Both the position numbers and the translations under genes were made by a program. A stretch of DNA of 64,000 nt. It comes from Ceratopteris richardii (taxonomy: Eukaryota > Streptophyta > Polypodiopsida > Polypodiales > Pteridaceae). Below are positions 36,301 to 46,200 of the stretch, piece after piece. The notes beneath the pieces were generated by a model. It had not been told where the DNA came from, ran no database searches, and was given only the letters and a program-made list of their open reading frames with translations. The DNA lies in NCBI GenBank assembly GCA_020310875.1, contig CM035428.1, forward strand, positions 104,181,661 to 104,245,660, given 5' to 3'. Within the stretch, counting starts at the first letter, position 1; every line of letters begins with the position of its first letter.

Positions 36301-36402
36301 GAATGCCTTCAGCTCTTCTCCTGTTAATGCACGTTCAATTGGCAAGTCATAAGCCAAGCACATATAAACAATTCTTGTCAACGCACAACATCCATTAAGC
36401 AC
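33370..36402 (-). CDS. Element E 3'-ORF, main part (1,010 codons)
   Basis: Separated from 36412-37221 by one in-frame TAA; the two form a single frame in F. The first codon given here is GTG and is not a real start. Residues 1-50 continue the N-terminal globular region. 60-245 are Pro/Thr-rich then acidic. 255-340 is a conserved block (FRELVKSIGPVEALRYL). 380-580 is Pro/Ser/Thr-rich with DMDISPPTAP at about 520. 585-760 is coiled coil with RNMGLLRRHLAAAKEENQR. 825-1010 is the start of the C-terminal domain with PVEETFEE, ELQYKPYFMLM and ATQFEPEDLP. No transmembrane segment or nuclease motif noticed. It occupies the env position but does not look like an envelope glycoprotein. Function unknown. 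Confidence 0.75.
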   Translation of the reverse strand: MLNGCCALTRIVYMCLAYDLPIERALTGEELKAFKGTTKKARKPSRARAGKRMRGTIPCLQVPESPSPQPSPEQSPTEATPTVQPIRIRLSRPVVTEGTTSTVTPQAATTTEPTTTTAEAPTTIGADAFSFPIPHMEAEPLDQTFDFEMRDAFSNEFQFSEAQMFSQEFERPSYPTTPRDQPQGQVVSSSEDERTVSDDNEGDDEASQGTHDSQEHEQTDGQGHQTDAHGDTSTHEEETFEAAAYTLAIKKLYRTMEKVWARKKLTEEESQTIIEQELISGGFEEVYIRGFRELVKSIGPVEALRYLQRKPLPQYDPHRVRLFSKPGEYIRVPVGPQSSHQAQDARLRPEKSIIGEAILVDSPPHTTVVHTTTILEITSTPSTPLSPHVSPTHPVSPAHPPAPPTSTPVHGNIATAFALPIHATMPAPTPPRLRVNPFIPSSFPSFPPPLRYPFTFLTPLTFSPVSPPQPTITPISPFHQAAPAIPPVNYSTFVNPVFTPTRPPTYTPLFTVTALDTSSDMDISPPTAPAPTPLAAPSYLGTSQFSTITTASTFPTPFPIPAASTSTASSLSTPLLLSPTIDTALQQMFTCMTQVRDEFASLGNNYQQLQRTTNELQSQLNSLSIENASLNTRYQELREAYHKLELESEEKTKEATADLDNLLRAQTIRNATLTRNMGLLRRHLAAAKEENQRLQEQNRENLEAALDHPEQPLSPSRFKAIPSESMQMLLEDHVRLLEDYDRMNDEHQKLKEDHKLLQLREPAPQQVQVAAKVPEPMDPSPDLIEELNALRAQVATLQSRIDVYEAPPRPDSPPEIPADDANITIPVEETFEEAYEPIPIPGGQVTAKGQMTYELPTPAWMKTIEELGTTHSARVEAQLHAMAMIEERILQSPYFAQLAPRRYISGHELQYKPYFMLMAEYQLAIEKRTGKKPSHATQFEPEDLPLDAQQGTIYQPDWRTRLLQEYPEMMSTWVKAPLHLKYNPCWGPVPRRRSWTAFAIKVQNNKQCQD

Positions 36403-36411
36403 TTTCTTTCG

Positions 36412-37221
36412 TTACCATCTGTGTTGTGCCAAATACATTTGATCAATGATCCAGCTCGCCAGATCAACAGTCTGAGGTCCAGTACAAGCTAAGTATAATC
36501 CAAACCATATTCTTTTATGTGGCATGGTGAATCTGTCCTGAGCGGGGAATGCAAAATGTTGCATGCATATCCGTAGCGGCTTTGACAGCTCAGGTGTAAT
36601 TGCTGAGATCTCCTCCCACTTAGTGACATCCCCACGTTTCATAGGGTCTGGAACTAATCTTTCTCGATCTGTGGGCGTGTGGGTTCCATGAATCTTGATG
36701 GCAGCTCTGATTAAATCCTTCGAAAGATAAAATCTTTTGTAGGGTGGATCATCCACTAAAGAAGGCAAAATAAAAGTTCCTGGGATATCCTTATTCTCTG
36801 AGGCCAGCAAAGTAGTGATTAAATAATAACACCTATAAAAGTCAGGTTTGGGCAGAGGATCACTGAAATACTCCGTGAAGCCGGCTCTGGCCCAAACATG
36901 AGTTAAGTCCTGAGTGTTCTGTAGGCCTTCGAACTCTCTAGAGAAAAATTGGTATTTTCCCCAAGTGCGGTCATCAAACGTCAAATTAGATTCAAATATA
37001 AACTCCGCGTCCGCTAAGGGTCCTGCAAGTCCCTGAAACCAGTGAGAGTTACGGTGTATCTTTTCTGTGTAGCCCATAGGTGGGTTATCGATCGGCATGG
37101 GCCTTGGAAATCCTTGGAATTCTGGCGGTGGAGCAGTCGGGTGGGATTCTGCTCGTAAAACATTGAGGGGCGCTGCAGCTACGCTGGGGCCTGCTTCTGA
37201 TGGTCCTTCGTCGGTTTGCAT
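36412..37221 (-). CDS. Element E 3'-ORF, N-terminal part (269 codons)
   Basis: Starts at ATG 37221, 28 nt after an acceptor-like TAGCAG. Contains SHWFQGLAGPLADAEFIFES, YFSDPLPKPDFYRCYYL, ICMQHFAFPAQDRF and KRIWFGLYLACTG, all with close counterparts in F. The general form (an aromatic-rich stretch, then a WFGLYL-type segment and L.G.CALTRIVY) recalls the putative plant transposon protein domain of Athila-type elements, but that assignment is a guess. An in-frame TAA at 36412-36414 ends it; the frame continues into the 1,010-codon part. Confidence 0.7.
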   Translation of the reverse strand: MQTDEGPSEAGPSVAAAPLNVLRAESHPTAPPPEFQGFPRPMPIDNPPMGYTEKIHRNSHWFQGLAGPLADAEFIFESNLTFDDRTWGKYQFFSREFEGLQNTQDLTHVWARAGFTEYFSDPLPKPDFYRCYYLITTLLASENKDIPGTFILPSLVDDPPYKRFYLSKDLIRAAIKIHGTHTPTDRERLVPDPMKRGDVTKWEEISAITPELSKPLRICMQHFAFPAQDRFTMPHKRIWFGLYLACTGPQTVDLASWIIDQMYLAQHRW

Positions 37222-37453
37222 GATGATTGATGCGCTAATGAGAAAGATCTGCTACAAAAGATTAACACATTAGCATGGAAATTAATTATGATCCCATTAA
37301 AGTGAGACCGCAATCCCTTTCCATAACCGATGCGTAACCCGTGTAGCCACGTGTCGTGAAATGATTAATGCAATGATCTTTTTGTAGAGCTAATGCAGGT
37401 CTCTAGACACCTACATGTTTCAGATTATGTATACATTTCTTGATGAGATGAGA
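37222..37453 (-). promoter_or_regulatory. Spacer before the E 3'-ORF with acceptor-like site
   Basis: 232 bp without a reading frame. The minus strand has CTTTTGTAGCAG ending at 37249. F has TTCTGCTAGCAG ending at 55413 in a spacer of similar size. Both fit a plant 3' splice site and lie 28-29 nt from the ATG. Confidence 0.45.
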
Positions 37454-38464
37454 TTATGAGTGATGTGTGATGATGGTGGGTGAATTTATACAAGGTTTAA
37501 AGGTTAGTGATTTATTACAAGGTTGTATGTCAGTCCGGGGGTAGTTAGACAATGGGTTAGGGGAAGACGGTTGGACAGGCTTCGGTATCCATTTCCTAAG
37601 AGTCCTTGAGTGGGTGATGTGGTTCTGCTGAGATACAGAAAGTGGTATCGGGTTTGGTGGTATTGACGGATGAAAAGGTTTCTGAGGGGTATATATTACA
37701 TGGCTTGAGGGTTGAGATATAATACATTGTTTGGGTACCCAAATCTGCGTGGGTGTGGGTCTATGGGTAAGATATTTCTTGGCGATCCAAATTTGTCGAG
37801 TATTGATGCTTGTAGAAGAAGATCGAGAGGACTTTGTCTGCTGACTCTGCTTTTGTTGAAACTTTGTCCTGCTCTCTTCTGCAGTGTTGCTGATAGGCTG
37901 TGGTTGTTGTCCTTTTGGCACCCATATTTGTCTGGTGCCGCTTCCTTTGGGTGGCCTAGACTGCTTTCCTTGTTGTGTCTTCTGATACTGCCGTCGGTCT
38001 GGGTTCCTTTGTCGTGGTTGACTCTTTCGAGGTTGGGTTTGAGAGGTCCTTTGGACACTCTGCTTTGGAAAAGAAGGGAGATCCAACACTTGCGTGACCT
38101 GCCCATTAGGAAGTGATTCGTTCTTCATCTTTAATCTAGGCCAGTCCGCAGCAAGTTTGGAAGGATGAGCACCGCAAGGTGTTGTGCTCATTTGGCCGCT
38201 GATGCAACCCACCTGACCGCTGATTGTGCTCATCTGCCCTAGCGGTTGGGTAGCTGCCCTGTCTAGTTTGCAGGAAGTCCCAGGGAAGATCTCCTGTCGT
38301 CCTTCTGATTGACAACTGTCCATGGCCAAGCCCGAGTGGGTTGGTGTAGACGTAACGTGACTGAGCTGATTAAAGATCTTCCGGTCTTCCGTCGCATGTA
38401 TTTCATAGGGTCTAGGGTTACAAACCTCAATCGGAATGCCATTAGGGAAGTCAAGCGGTATCAC
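37454..38464 (-). CDS. IWVPK-rich tail behind the second protease domain (E)
   Basis: In frame with the preceding 602-codon ORF; one TAG at 38471 separates them and the GTG taken as start is arbitrary. Low-complexity Gln/Ser/Pro/Lys-rich sequence with a repeated motif: RQIWVPKGQ, RQIWIAKKY, TQIWVPKQC and RKWIPKPVQ. F has the same motif type (QIWIRKGE, WKWVPKRS). Basic and probably disordered; nucleic-acid binding is possible but not shown. It ends the pol frame about 230 bp before the 3'-ORF. Confidence 0.6.
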   Translation of the reverse strand: MIPLDFPNGIPIEVCNPRPYEIHATEDRKIFNQLSHVTSTPTHSGLAMDSCQSEGRQEIFPGTSCKLDRAATQPLGQMSTISGQVGCISGQMSTTPCGAHPSKLAADWPRLKMKNESLPNGQVTQVLDLPSFPKQSVQRTSQTQPRKSQPRQRNPDRRQYQKTQQGKQSRPPKGSGTRQIWVPKGQQPQPISNTAEESRTKFQQKQSQQTKSSRSSSTSINTRQIWIAKKYLTHRPTPTQIWVPKQCIISQPSSHVIYTPQKPFHPSIPPNPIPLSVSQQNHITHSRTLRKWIPKPVQPSSPNPLSNYPRTDIQPCNKSLTFKPCINSPTIITHHS

Positions 38465-38470
38465 TCGCTT

Positions 38471-40279
38471 CTATTCTAAGGTTCCAATCTGTAAGGAGCC
38501 TTGTCTAAGATTTAGGTCCACTGAGTGATCGTACAGCCAATCTTGGCCAAGGATTAGGGGTTCTATCAGGTCGTCATCATGGCACACTAGTAGCTTCGCT
38601 GTCATGGTCACATCCTTAATGAGGATAGGAAGGTCCACCTCACCCATGCAAGGGGTTTCCATGCCTCCTAGGCCTATGAGGTATGCCTCAATTGGCCGCA
38701 TTTCTATTCCTGAATCCTTATAGTGGGACCATCTAATCGCACTAGTCGCAGCACCTGAGTCAATTAAAGCCCTGAGCTCTTGGCAAGGGTTGCCGTGCTC
38801 TAGCCTAACTGTAATGAATGGTCTCCTGTCCACTATACTAGGATGGGTGGTTGACTTTACTTGACACATGGCCATGGGGTATCTGGGTGTAGTTTCCAGA
38901 TGGTTATAATGCTCTCTCCCTTGTCCTTGTCTTCTTAACTTCATGCGTTTAATGCGTTCTATTGCTTCTGCCTGAGCTTCCGCTCGTATTCTATTTTCTT
39001 CCTCCTTACGCTTCTTTGCCCACGTGAGTCGTCTAAGCATATCCTCAGTAAGAGGTTCCTGATATAGCTTGACTCTACAGCCACTAATATAATTAGGCAT
39101 TATATCTCCTTCTAAAGTGGCTAACTGTACTGCTCCACTTGTTGAGAGTCTGTTAATGATCATAGGTCCATAACCTCGCTTTTCTAACTTTCGTGCGTGT
39201 TGTTTCAGTGTATATACTAGAACTAAATCTCCTTCTTTTAGGCCTTTATCTTTCACATGCGCATCAAAATATGCTTTCTGTCGCTTCTTCGCTGCATATA
39301 TTCCTGCTGCTGCCTTTAATCTGGTTTCTCCTAATCGTTCCAAGTCCATTATTCTCGCTGATAATTCATGGCCGGTCCACTGATGTTCTTGTGCAACCTT
39401 AAGGGTCGGTATCAAGAAGTCCAAAGGAAGCACAGCATTCTGACCAAAAACCATCTGAAAGGGAGTTGCATTGAGTACGGTCTTGTAGGCCACTCGATAT
39501 GCCCAAACAACATGGTGTAACTGTTTGTCCCAATCTGAACGTTTGTTGTTCACGAGTTTCGTCAGTACGTTACAAAGGATCTTATTAGTGCTTTCAGCCT
39601 GACCATTGGCCTGAGGATGATATGGTGCGGACTTCTTGTGAATCACCATAAAATCCTGTAACAGATATTCAATGACTTGGTTTAGAAAGTGAGTGCCTCG
39701 ATCGCTCACTAACTCTATAGGCAGTCCATATCTTGTAAAGATATTTTCAAATAAGAATTTTGCAGTTGTGTGTGCATCATTCTTTTTCGTGGCTTTTGCC
39801 TCTACCCATTTCGTAAGATAATCTGTCGCAACAATAATGTATTCCGCATGTGTACCTTTTGCAGGGGGGTTAATGGGTCCTACAAAGTCTATACCCCACT
39901 TTGAAAATGCACGTCCGCCCATCATGGGTTTCAATGGCATTTCATCTCTGCGCGTAGGAAACTGAGTTCTTTGGCACACATCACATCTCTTTACATAGGT
40001 ATGAGCATCCATGTGAAGAGTGGGCCACCATAATCCTGCAAAGAGGATGGCTTTGATTATCCTATCGGGTCCAAAATGACCTCCTACAACACCTTGGTGT
40101 GCAGTCTCTAGTATGCTCAGATAATCGCTCTCATGAACACATTGTCTTAGATATCCATCTCGTCCTCTTTTGTATAGGTTATCGCCAATAAGTGAATAGT
40201 CTTGAGCTTCCTGCTCCAGACTACGTTGTCGAGCTAAGGTCATGCCTTGAGGGAATGTGTTCGTCCTCAAGTATGTCAC
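38471..40279 (-). CDS. Element E integrase followed by a second aspartic-protease-like domain
   Basis: Same frame as the 2,220-codon ORF; a TAG at 40292 (Trp in F) separates them. H2C2 zinc domain: H61, H68, C99, C102. DDE core: D131 (GIDFVGP), D193 (VSDRG), E229 (HPQANGQAE), with the usual D-35-E spacing. Residues 270-420 are the C-terminal DNA-binding part (LVYTLKQHARKLEKRGYGP), then a basic helix rich in Glu/Arg/Ala. Residues about 480-595 form a retropepsin-like unit: LRALIDSGAATSAI (D507), YLIGLGG, then EPLILGQDWLYDH. The normal protease is also present upstream, so the element carries two. F has the same arrangement. No chromodomain seen. Confidence 0.85.
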   Translation of the reverse strand: MTYLRTNTFPQGMTLARQRSLEQEAQDYSLIGDNLYKRGRDGYLRQCVHESDYLSILETAHQGVVGGHFGPDRIIKAILFAGLWWPTLHMDAHTYVKRCDVCQRTQFPTRRDEMPLKPMMGGRAFSKWGIDFVGPINPPAKGTHAEYIIVATDYLTKWVEAKATKKNDAHTTAKFLFENIFTRYGLPIELVSDRGTHFLNQVIEYLLQDFMVIHKKSAPYHPQANGQAESTNKILCNVLTKLVNNKRSDWDKQLHHVVWAYRVAYKTVLNATPFQMVFGQNAVLPLDFLIPTLKVAQEHQWTGHELSARIMDLERLGETRLKAAAGIYAAKKRQKAYFDAHVKDKGLKEGDLVLVYTLKQHARKLEKRGYGPMIINRLSTSGAVQLATLEGDIMPNYISGCRVKLYQEPLTEDMLRRLTWAKKRKEEENRIRAEAQAEAIERIKRMKLRRQGQGREHYNHLETTPRYPMAMCQVKSTTHPSIVDRRPFITVRLEHGNPCQELRALIDSGAATSAIRWSHYKDSGIEMRPIEAYLIGLGGMETPCMGEVDLPILIKDVTMTAKLLVCHDDDLIEPLILGQDWLYDHSVDLNLRQGSLQIGTLE

Positions 40280-40291
40280 TAAAGGTTCACT

Positions 40292-43200
40292 CTAGTCTGG
40301 TGTGAGAGACACATGATATAACGTAGCATGCTCTACTGGTGGTCTTTCACAACAAACATGGCATTCTTTACACAACTTGTAGACATCTGCTTCCATTGAA
40401 GGCCAATATACTCCTAGTCTATGCAGAGTCTGTGATGTTCGATGTTTCGAATGATGTTGCTTTAATGCACCTACGTGTGCTAATTGCAACCAATTTGCAT
40501 GTTCTGATTCATCTACACAACAAGCAAGAATCTTTTGATTATCCTGTTTATATATGCTTCCTGCTAAGATTTGGTATCTCTGAGACTTGGTAATCTCTCC
40601 TTCTTTGATCTTTATCCTAGGGTTCTTGGGTCCATATGTGAGAATAGGGACTATAGACTCAGCCCATTCTGGTGCTATCTCAAGATTAAATAAATACGCA
40701 TCTGGTAGATCATCCATTACTCCTTGAGGAGCTTCTCCTGATGTTAATCTTGAAAGGTGGTCAGCTCTAAGATGTGTCTTTCCTTTCCTGACTACGACTT
40801 CAAAGTCATACTCCATGAGTAATAGAAACCAACGTATCAATCGTCCCGTGTTACATGGTTTGTTGACTAAGTACAATAGGGCTTGATGATCTGTAAAGAA
40901 CTTGAATTTGTTGGCCAACAAGTAGTGCCTGAACTTCTTTACTGCGTAGATCATCCCTAATCCTTCTCGTTCCGTCGTGGTGTAATTTCTTTCTGCTGCG
41001 TTCAATTGTCTGCTCGCGTAAGCTATGGGGAGATCTATGTTACCTTCACTCGTGGGTTGTGCTAACACACATCCTATGGCATAATTGGATGCATCCACAT
41101 GTACATGGAATGGCTTACTCCAATCTGGGGTAGTCAATATAGGTGCTGAGCACAAGCGTCGTTTAAGTTCATTGAATGAATTTTCACATTCATCTGTCCA
41201 TTCAAAATTGGTTAAAAGAGAGTACAAAGGCTTGGCTATGATTGCATACATGTGTATGAATCTCCTATAATATCCGCAATGGCCCATAAATGCCTGTACC
41301 TCTTTCACATTAGTTGGTCTAGGTAAATCTGCAATTACCTTCACCTTTTCTTCATCCGTAGAGATTCCATTCTTTGACACAATGTGTCCTAGAATTTTGC
41401 CTTGTCTGACCATGAAAACACATTTTTCTGGGTTCAAACAAACCTGATACTCTCGACATTTGTCAAATATTTGTCTTAACTCTGGGATATGTGTCTGTCT
41501 TACATTTGAATGAGCACATATGTCATCGACATAAACTTCCAAACTCTTGCGTAGGAATTCCTTAAAGACATGACACATGAGTCGCTGGAAGGTGGCGGGT
41601 GCATTTGTTAAGCCAAATGGCATTACACGAAATGCAAATATGCCCCATTCCGTGGCAAAAGCCGTCTTGTGTTGATCTTCTGGAGCAATGGCTACTTGAT
41701 TATAGCCTGAAAATCCATCAAGAAAGCTGTAAACTTCCTTGCCCGCAACTCTTTCCAATAGATGTTCTGTGATAGGAAGAGGATAACTATCTCTAATCGT
41801 GGCGGCATTAACTTTTTTAAGGTTAATACACACACGCAATTTTCCATTCTTCTTGGGCAAAACCACAATGGGGGATACCCATTCGGTATGCTCAATTTCG
41901 TAAATGAATCCTGCTTCTATCAAGCGATCTATCTCCTCTTTAATCTTCGCAGCGTAGTTATCATTGTACGTGTATGGTTTCTGTTTCGTAGGTTTTGCAT
42001 CTGGAGTCATTGGGATTCTATGAGAACATATATCTGGATCTACTCCTTTCAAATCTTTGTAACTCCACGCAAAAACATCCCTATATTCGCGTAATAGGGC
42101 AACTAGCTCTTCTTCTTCTTCAGTTGTCAAATCATGCCCTATGTATGTGCATTTTTCTTCCTCTCCTTCTATGGCTACGATTATTTTCTTGGTTTTTTCT
42201 CGGTTATCATATACTTGTCCGTCATTCGCCTTTCTATTAGGCATTCGTACCATGATTCTTCTATCTTCGATTTCATATTTCTTGAAGTTCTCAGGTACTT
42301 CAAATAAAGATTCTTCTTTTTCCGTCGTGGTTTCTTTGTTCTTTCTTTTTTTGCCTTCACTCTTGTTAGTCACTTCCGTGGCTAATCTCACCTCATTCGT
42401 AATTTCCTCGTGTCTCTGCGGGTGAGTCTCTACTTCGTAGAAATATTCTTCCTCTGATGCAAATGGAGAGTCCATGATAATTGATTCTAAATCAAAATCA
42501 CTTGCATCCTCAAATGTATCAGTGTTAGGTTCACACTCTTCTAAAATTGCATCGCACATGATTGGCTCTATCATAAAAACTGAAATGTCATAGCCATCCT
42601 CGTCACAGTGGGGAGTCCATTGTTCTTCATTGATGGCTACATCCATGGTTGCTAGGATTTCTGCCCAACCATGGGGTTCAAACTCTTCGTCAGGGAATAC
42701 TACAGGTGCATAGGCTGGATCTTGAAGGGTTCGTGGATGTTGTTCTGCACCTAAGGTCCTTGCTTCTAATCGTTCTTCCTCTTGTTTGGCTACTTTACAC
42801 ATCCATAAATGAGTATCCTCGTGCAACCAAGAAGGATCTGATTCTAATGAGTGCACGGATTCTGTTTCTACTGGTGTCTTATGGATGGTATTCCATTGTA
42901 TTGGGGGTACATCTCTATGTGAATAGTCTTTAAGATTGACTTTGGTAGTCACTCCTAAATGTTGCAAGTACAAAGAATTAGTTCCCCAATCTTGTACAAT
43001 TTGCAACTGACGCATGAATGGTCGTCCCAATATCATCTCATAAGCATGGTTTTTTGCAAAGTCACAAATGGCAAAGGTATGCTCAAATTCTACACCACAA
43101 GTGGTGAGAGATATACCTTCTAGTAAGCCTAATGGTTTTTCTATGTGTCCATCAGCCATTTGTAGCTTCATCCTGGTGGGTCTTAATGCTGGCTTACCCC

Positions 43201-46200
43201 AACGTTTCCATAAAGCGGTGGTAGCTATGGCTACTCCGGCTCCTGAATCTAAGATGGCTTTCGTGGTGTAGCCCTGATGGGTTATCGGAAGATAAGTGTT
43301 ACCTTCCTCTCCTTCGCTCACGTCTCCAATCTTTTCCACGGGTATCTCTGGTACCTTATCTTGTGATCCTATTGGTGAGGGAGTAGTAGCAAGCTCGGGG
43401 AATTGATTTGCTACATGCTTCCACAATTCAGGTTTTACCTTCAATAACTCCTCCAGAGTAAGGTTACATTGTACTTTGGTATTCTTGATCACTTCCGTGT
43501 TTCTAGGGATTACCGATTCTTCATCCCTCACTATTATCGTGGGTGCTCTCATACTAATAGACTTTGCTTCCCAAGGTCCTGTGAACTGAGGTAATTCTTG
43601 TAAAGAATTAGATTCAAACCCTGTGTGTTCACTCAGTTGTTCTTCCTCTACATCATCGTAAATAGAGGGAATGTCTTGGGGAAATTGCTCCTGCAAATCA
43701 TCTATTTCTTGAATAGGAGGATGAGTTCCTTGTTCTTTTCTCCATTTCTCTTCTTGGATTTCTCTCAAAAATTCATGTGAGTACCTATGTATGGAAGACA
43801 GGTTGTCTTGACCTTCTGTATTGGGTACTTGAGACAGGGATGGTGCATTCCTTTCCTGTGTCTCTGGGACAATAGGGTTCCTATGCTGATCCTTTTTCTC
43901 TTTGCTTTCAATCAAATATTCTAGCCTCTCCATTAGTCCTTGAAAGTGTAACTCCGGTTTTGCCATGTTATTCCAATTAAGATATCTAGAGGCTTCGAAC
44001 AAAGCTTGTGCTAATTCTACCATCTTCATGCAAAGTTTAGTTCTCTCAATTTCTAGATCAGCTCGAGGGTAGTTTTTGCTCATTTCAGCTACCTGAGGTC
44101 CCTCTTTTAATCTAGCCTGATATGCACGAAACATCATGTCTAGATTTTCTGGTATGGGTTCCGCTAACACTGATCCTGATTTCTGAGCTGGATTCTCTTG
44201 ATTCAATTCCTGTGAGGTCAATTCTTGGATTTTGGCTCTAGATTCCTTTAAACTTCCTTCCAATTCCGTTATCTTTTTACTCCATTTTCTCTTAATTCGT
44301 TCTCTAGAATCTTTCCAAGATTTTGTCTTTTTACTGCTAGATTCTGCAACATCACTGGTTCCGGCTACTTTCTCCTGATTAAGCTGTTGGTTCTGTAAGA
44401 GCGCCTGGGCTCTTGTTATGGCTTGGATAGGCACGTATGTAGGGTTGGATCCATCTGCATTATTTACAATACCTATCACGTTGATCGGTGTCACATTCGG
44501 AGCATTAACAGGGTTCTTAGGACAATCTTTGATTATATGCTCTTTGCCACAATCGGCACAAAAGCCTTGGATGTTATAGTATTGTGATTGTCCTGATATC
44601 GGAGGATGTGGACAATCCTTTATGAAATGATCTCCTTGGCACCTAAAGCATGGTCCTCTAGGGCCCTGTGGTCTCTGTTGTCTCAATTGGGGCCGTGGGT
44701 TTGGGTTTGCGGACATCACATTAGCATAGTCTGGCTCCCAACTAGGTTCCATTGGTGGACTATCATAATGATATGTCTCCACATGTTCTGGTGACTCCGT
44801 GTAATAAGCGGGTGGACTATCGACATGCGTAGAGTCAAAACTGTTTGAGTGTGGGTCACTCTCTGTGATCAAAGGTGAAGAAGGCACTAAAGCCCTACTT
44901 AGGTTCTCTTCTGCAGCAGCATATTTGACTGAGATGACATTCGCTGGTGGGGGTGGCTGCTGAGCTAAGACAGGTTGAGGTCTCTGTTGAGCCTGGTATG
45001 GGTAGTTCTGAGGAGGCCTATAGTAATAAGGCTGAGCATTGTATTGGCCTTGATACCTACCTGGCTGTGCGTATGCTTGCGGGTAGTTCTGTCTCACGGT
45101 TTGTTTGTTGTACGGGCAGTCCTGAGCCGTATGATTCGTGTATCTTCTCTCAATTGTACAGTATTGGCCACTAGGGTTGGCTTGAGGTTGTGTTGTATTG
45201 GGACACATATTTGCCAGATGATCACCACCACAGGTGTAACAACGCTTGTTTGTTAGCACCCTAGGTTTACTAGAAACTCCTAGTTTCTGGGCCACTTTTT
45301 CTGCTAGGTCTTCTATTGAGCTAGACAATTTTGTGGATGCTAGAGATGAACAGTCTGAGTCCTTATAGACCTTGGAGAGTTCCAACTCGTCTCCTAAGTT
45401 GTCTTCAATGTCTATGCAAATTCTTACACATTGCTCTAGCGTTCTGGGTTCTTTTAGGTACACGTAGGAGCGTAGTTTAGAGCTCAACAAGCCATCTAGA
45501 AACAATGACACTTGCTTAGCTTGTGAGGGTAGCTCTTGCATTGGACATCGTTCAACATATTGTCTAAACCTACGTCCTGCCAATCTAACTGTTTCCTGAG
45601 GGGTCTGTTTAAAGCTATGAATCAACGAAGACGTGTCATGTCTAACCCCACTTTTAGAGAATTCAGTGATGAATGACTCTAAAAAGTGATGGATGTCCCT
45701 AAATTGCCTTTGTTGCAATGGTTGGAACCAAGTTAAAGCGGTATTCTTTAACGTTAGTCCAAATGCGTTGTATTGCGTGAACATGTCTTCAACTTGTTCG
45801 GCTCTTAGTACTTGCTTGAATTCTGCGACGTGGTCGTAGGGATCTCCTATCCCATCAAAATAATTCTTCATTGATTTTACTAATTGAGTGGGTCTCAATG
45901 TTCTTGCGTGTTCAAGTGGTCTAGGTAGAGGAAAATAATCTCTACCACCTGGTATTCCATGATCTCTTTGTCTATCCACTCTATCAGTGTCCGTGGTCGT
46001 TCTATCTCTCCCTATGGGGCGAGTGAAGCCTACTTTTGGTCTCTCTTTATTTCCCTCTCTTTGATTTCCATGGGCCGAGGATGTTCCTGCCCCTTGTTGA
46101 CTTGTATTCATGTTTGTTCTAGATGGAGGGAATACCAATTCTCCTCTCCATGTGTATGTGTTTTTAGCACGGTCGGGTACCACAAAGACTCTTTCTGAAG

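Noticed and set aside
32777..37221. 3'-ORF as a retroviral envelope gene
   Set aside because: The position fits, but no signal peptide, transmembrane segment or fusion-peptide-like stretch was seen; Pro-rich and coiled-coil parts dominate.
40292..40294. Programmed stop readthrough between RNase H and integrase
   Set aside because: F has Trp at this codon, so the TAG is better explained as a nonsense mutation; the following bases do not match the CARYYA readthrough context.
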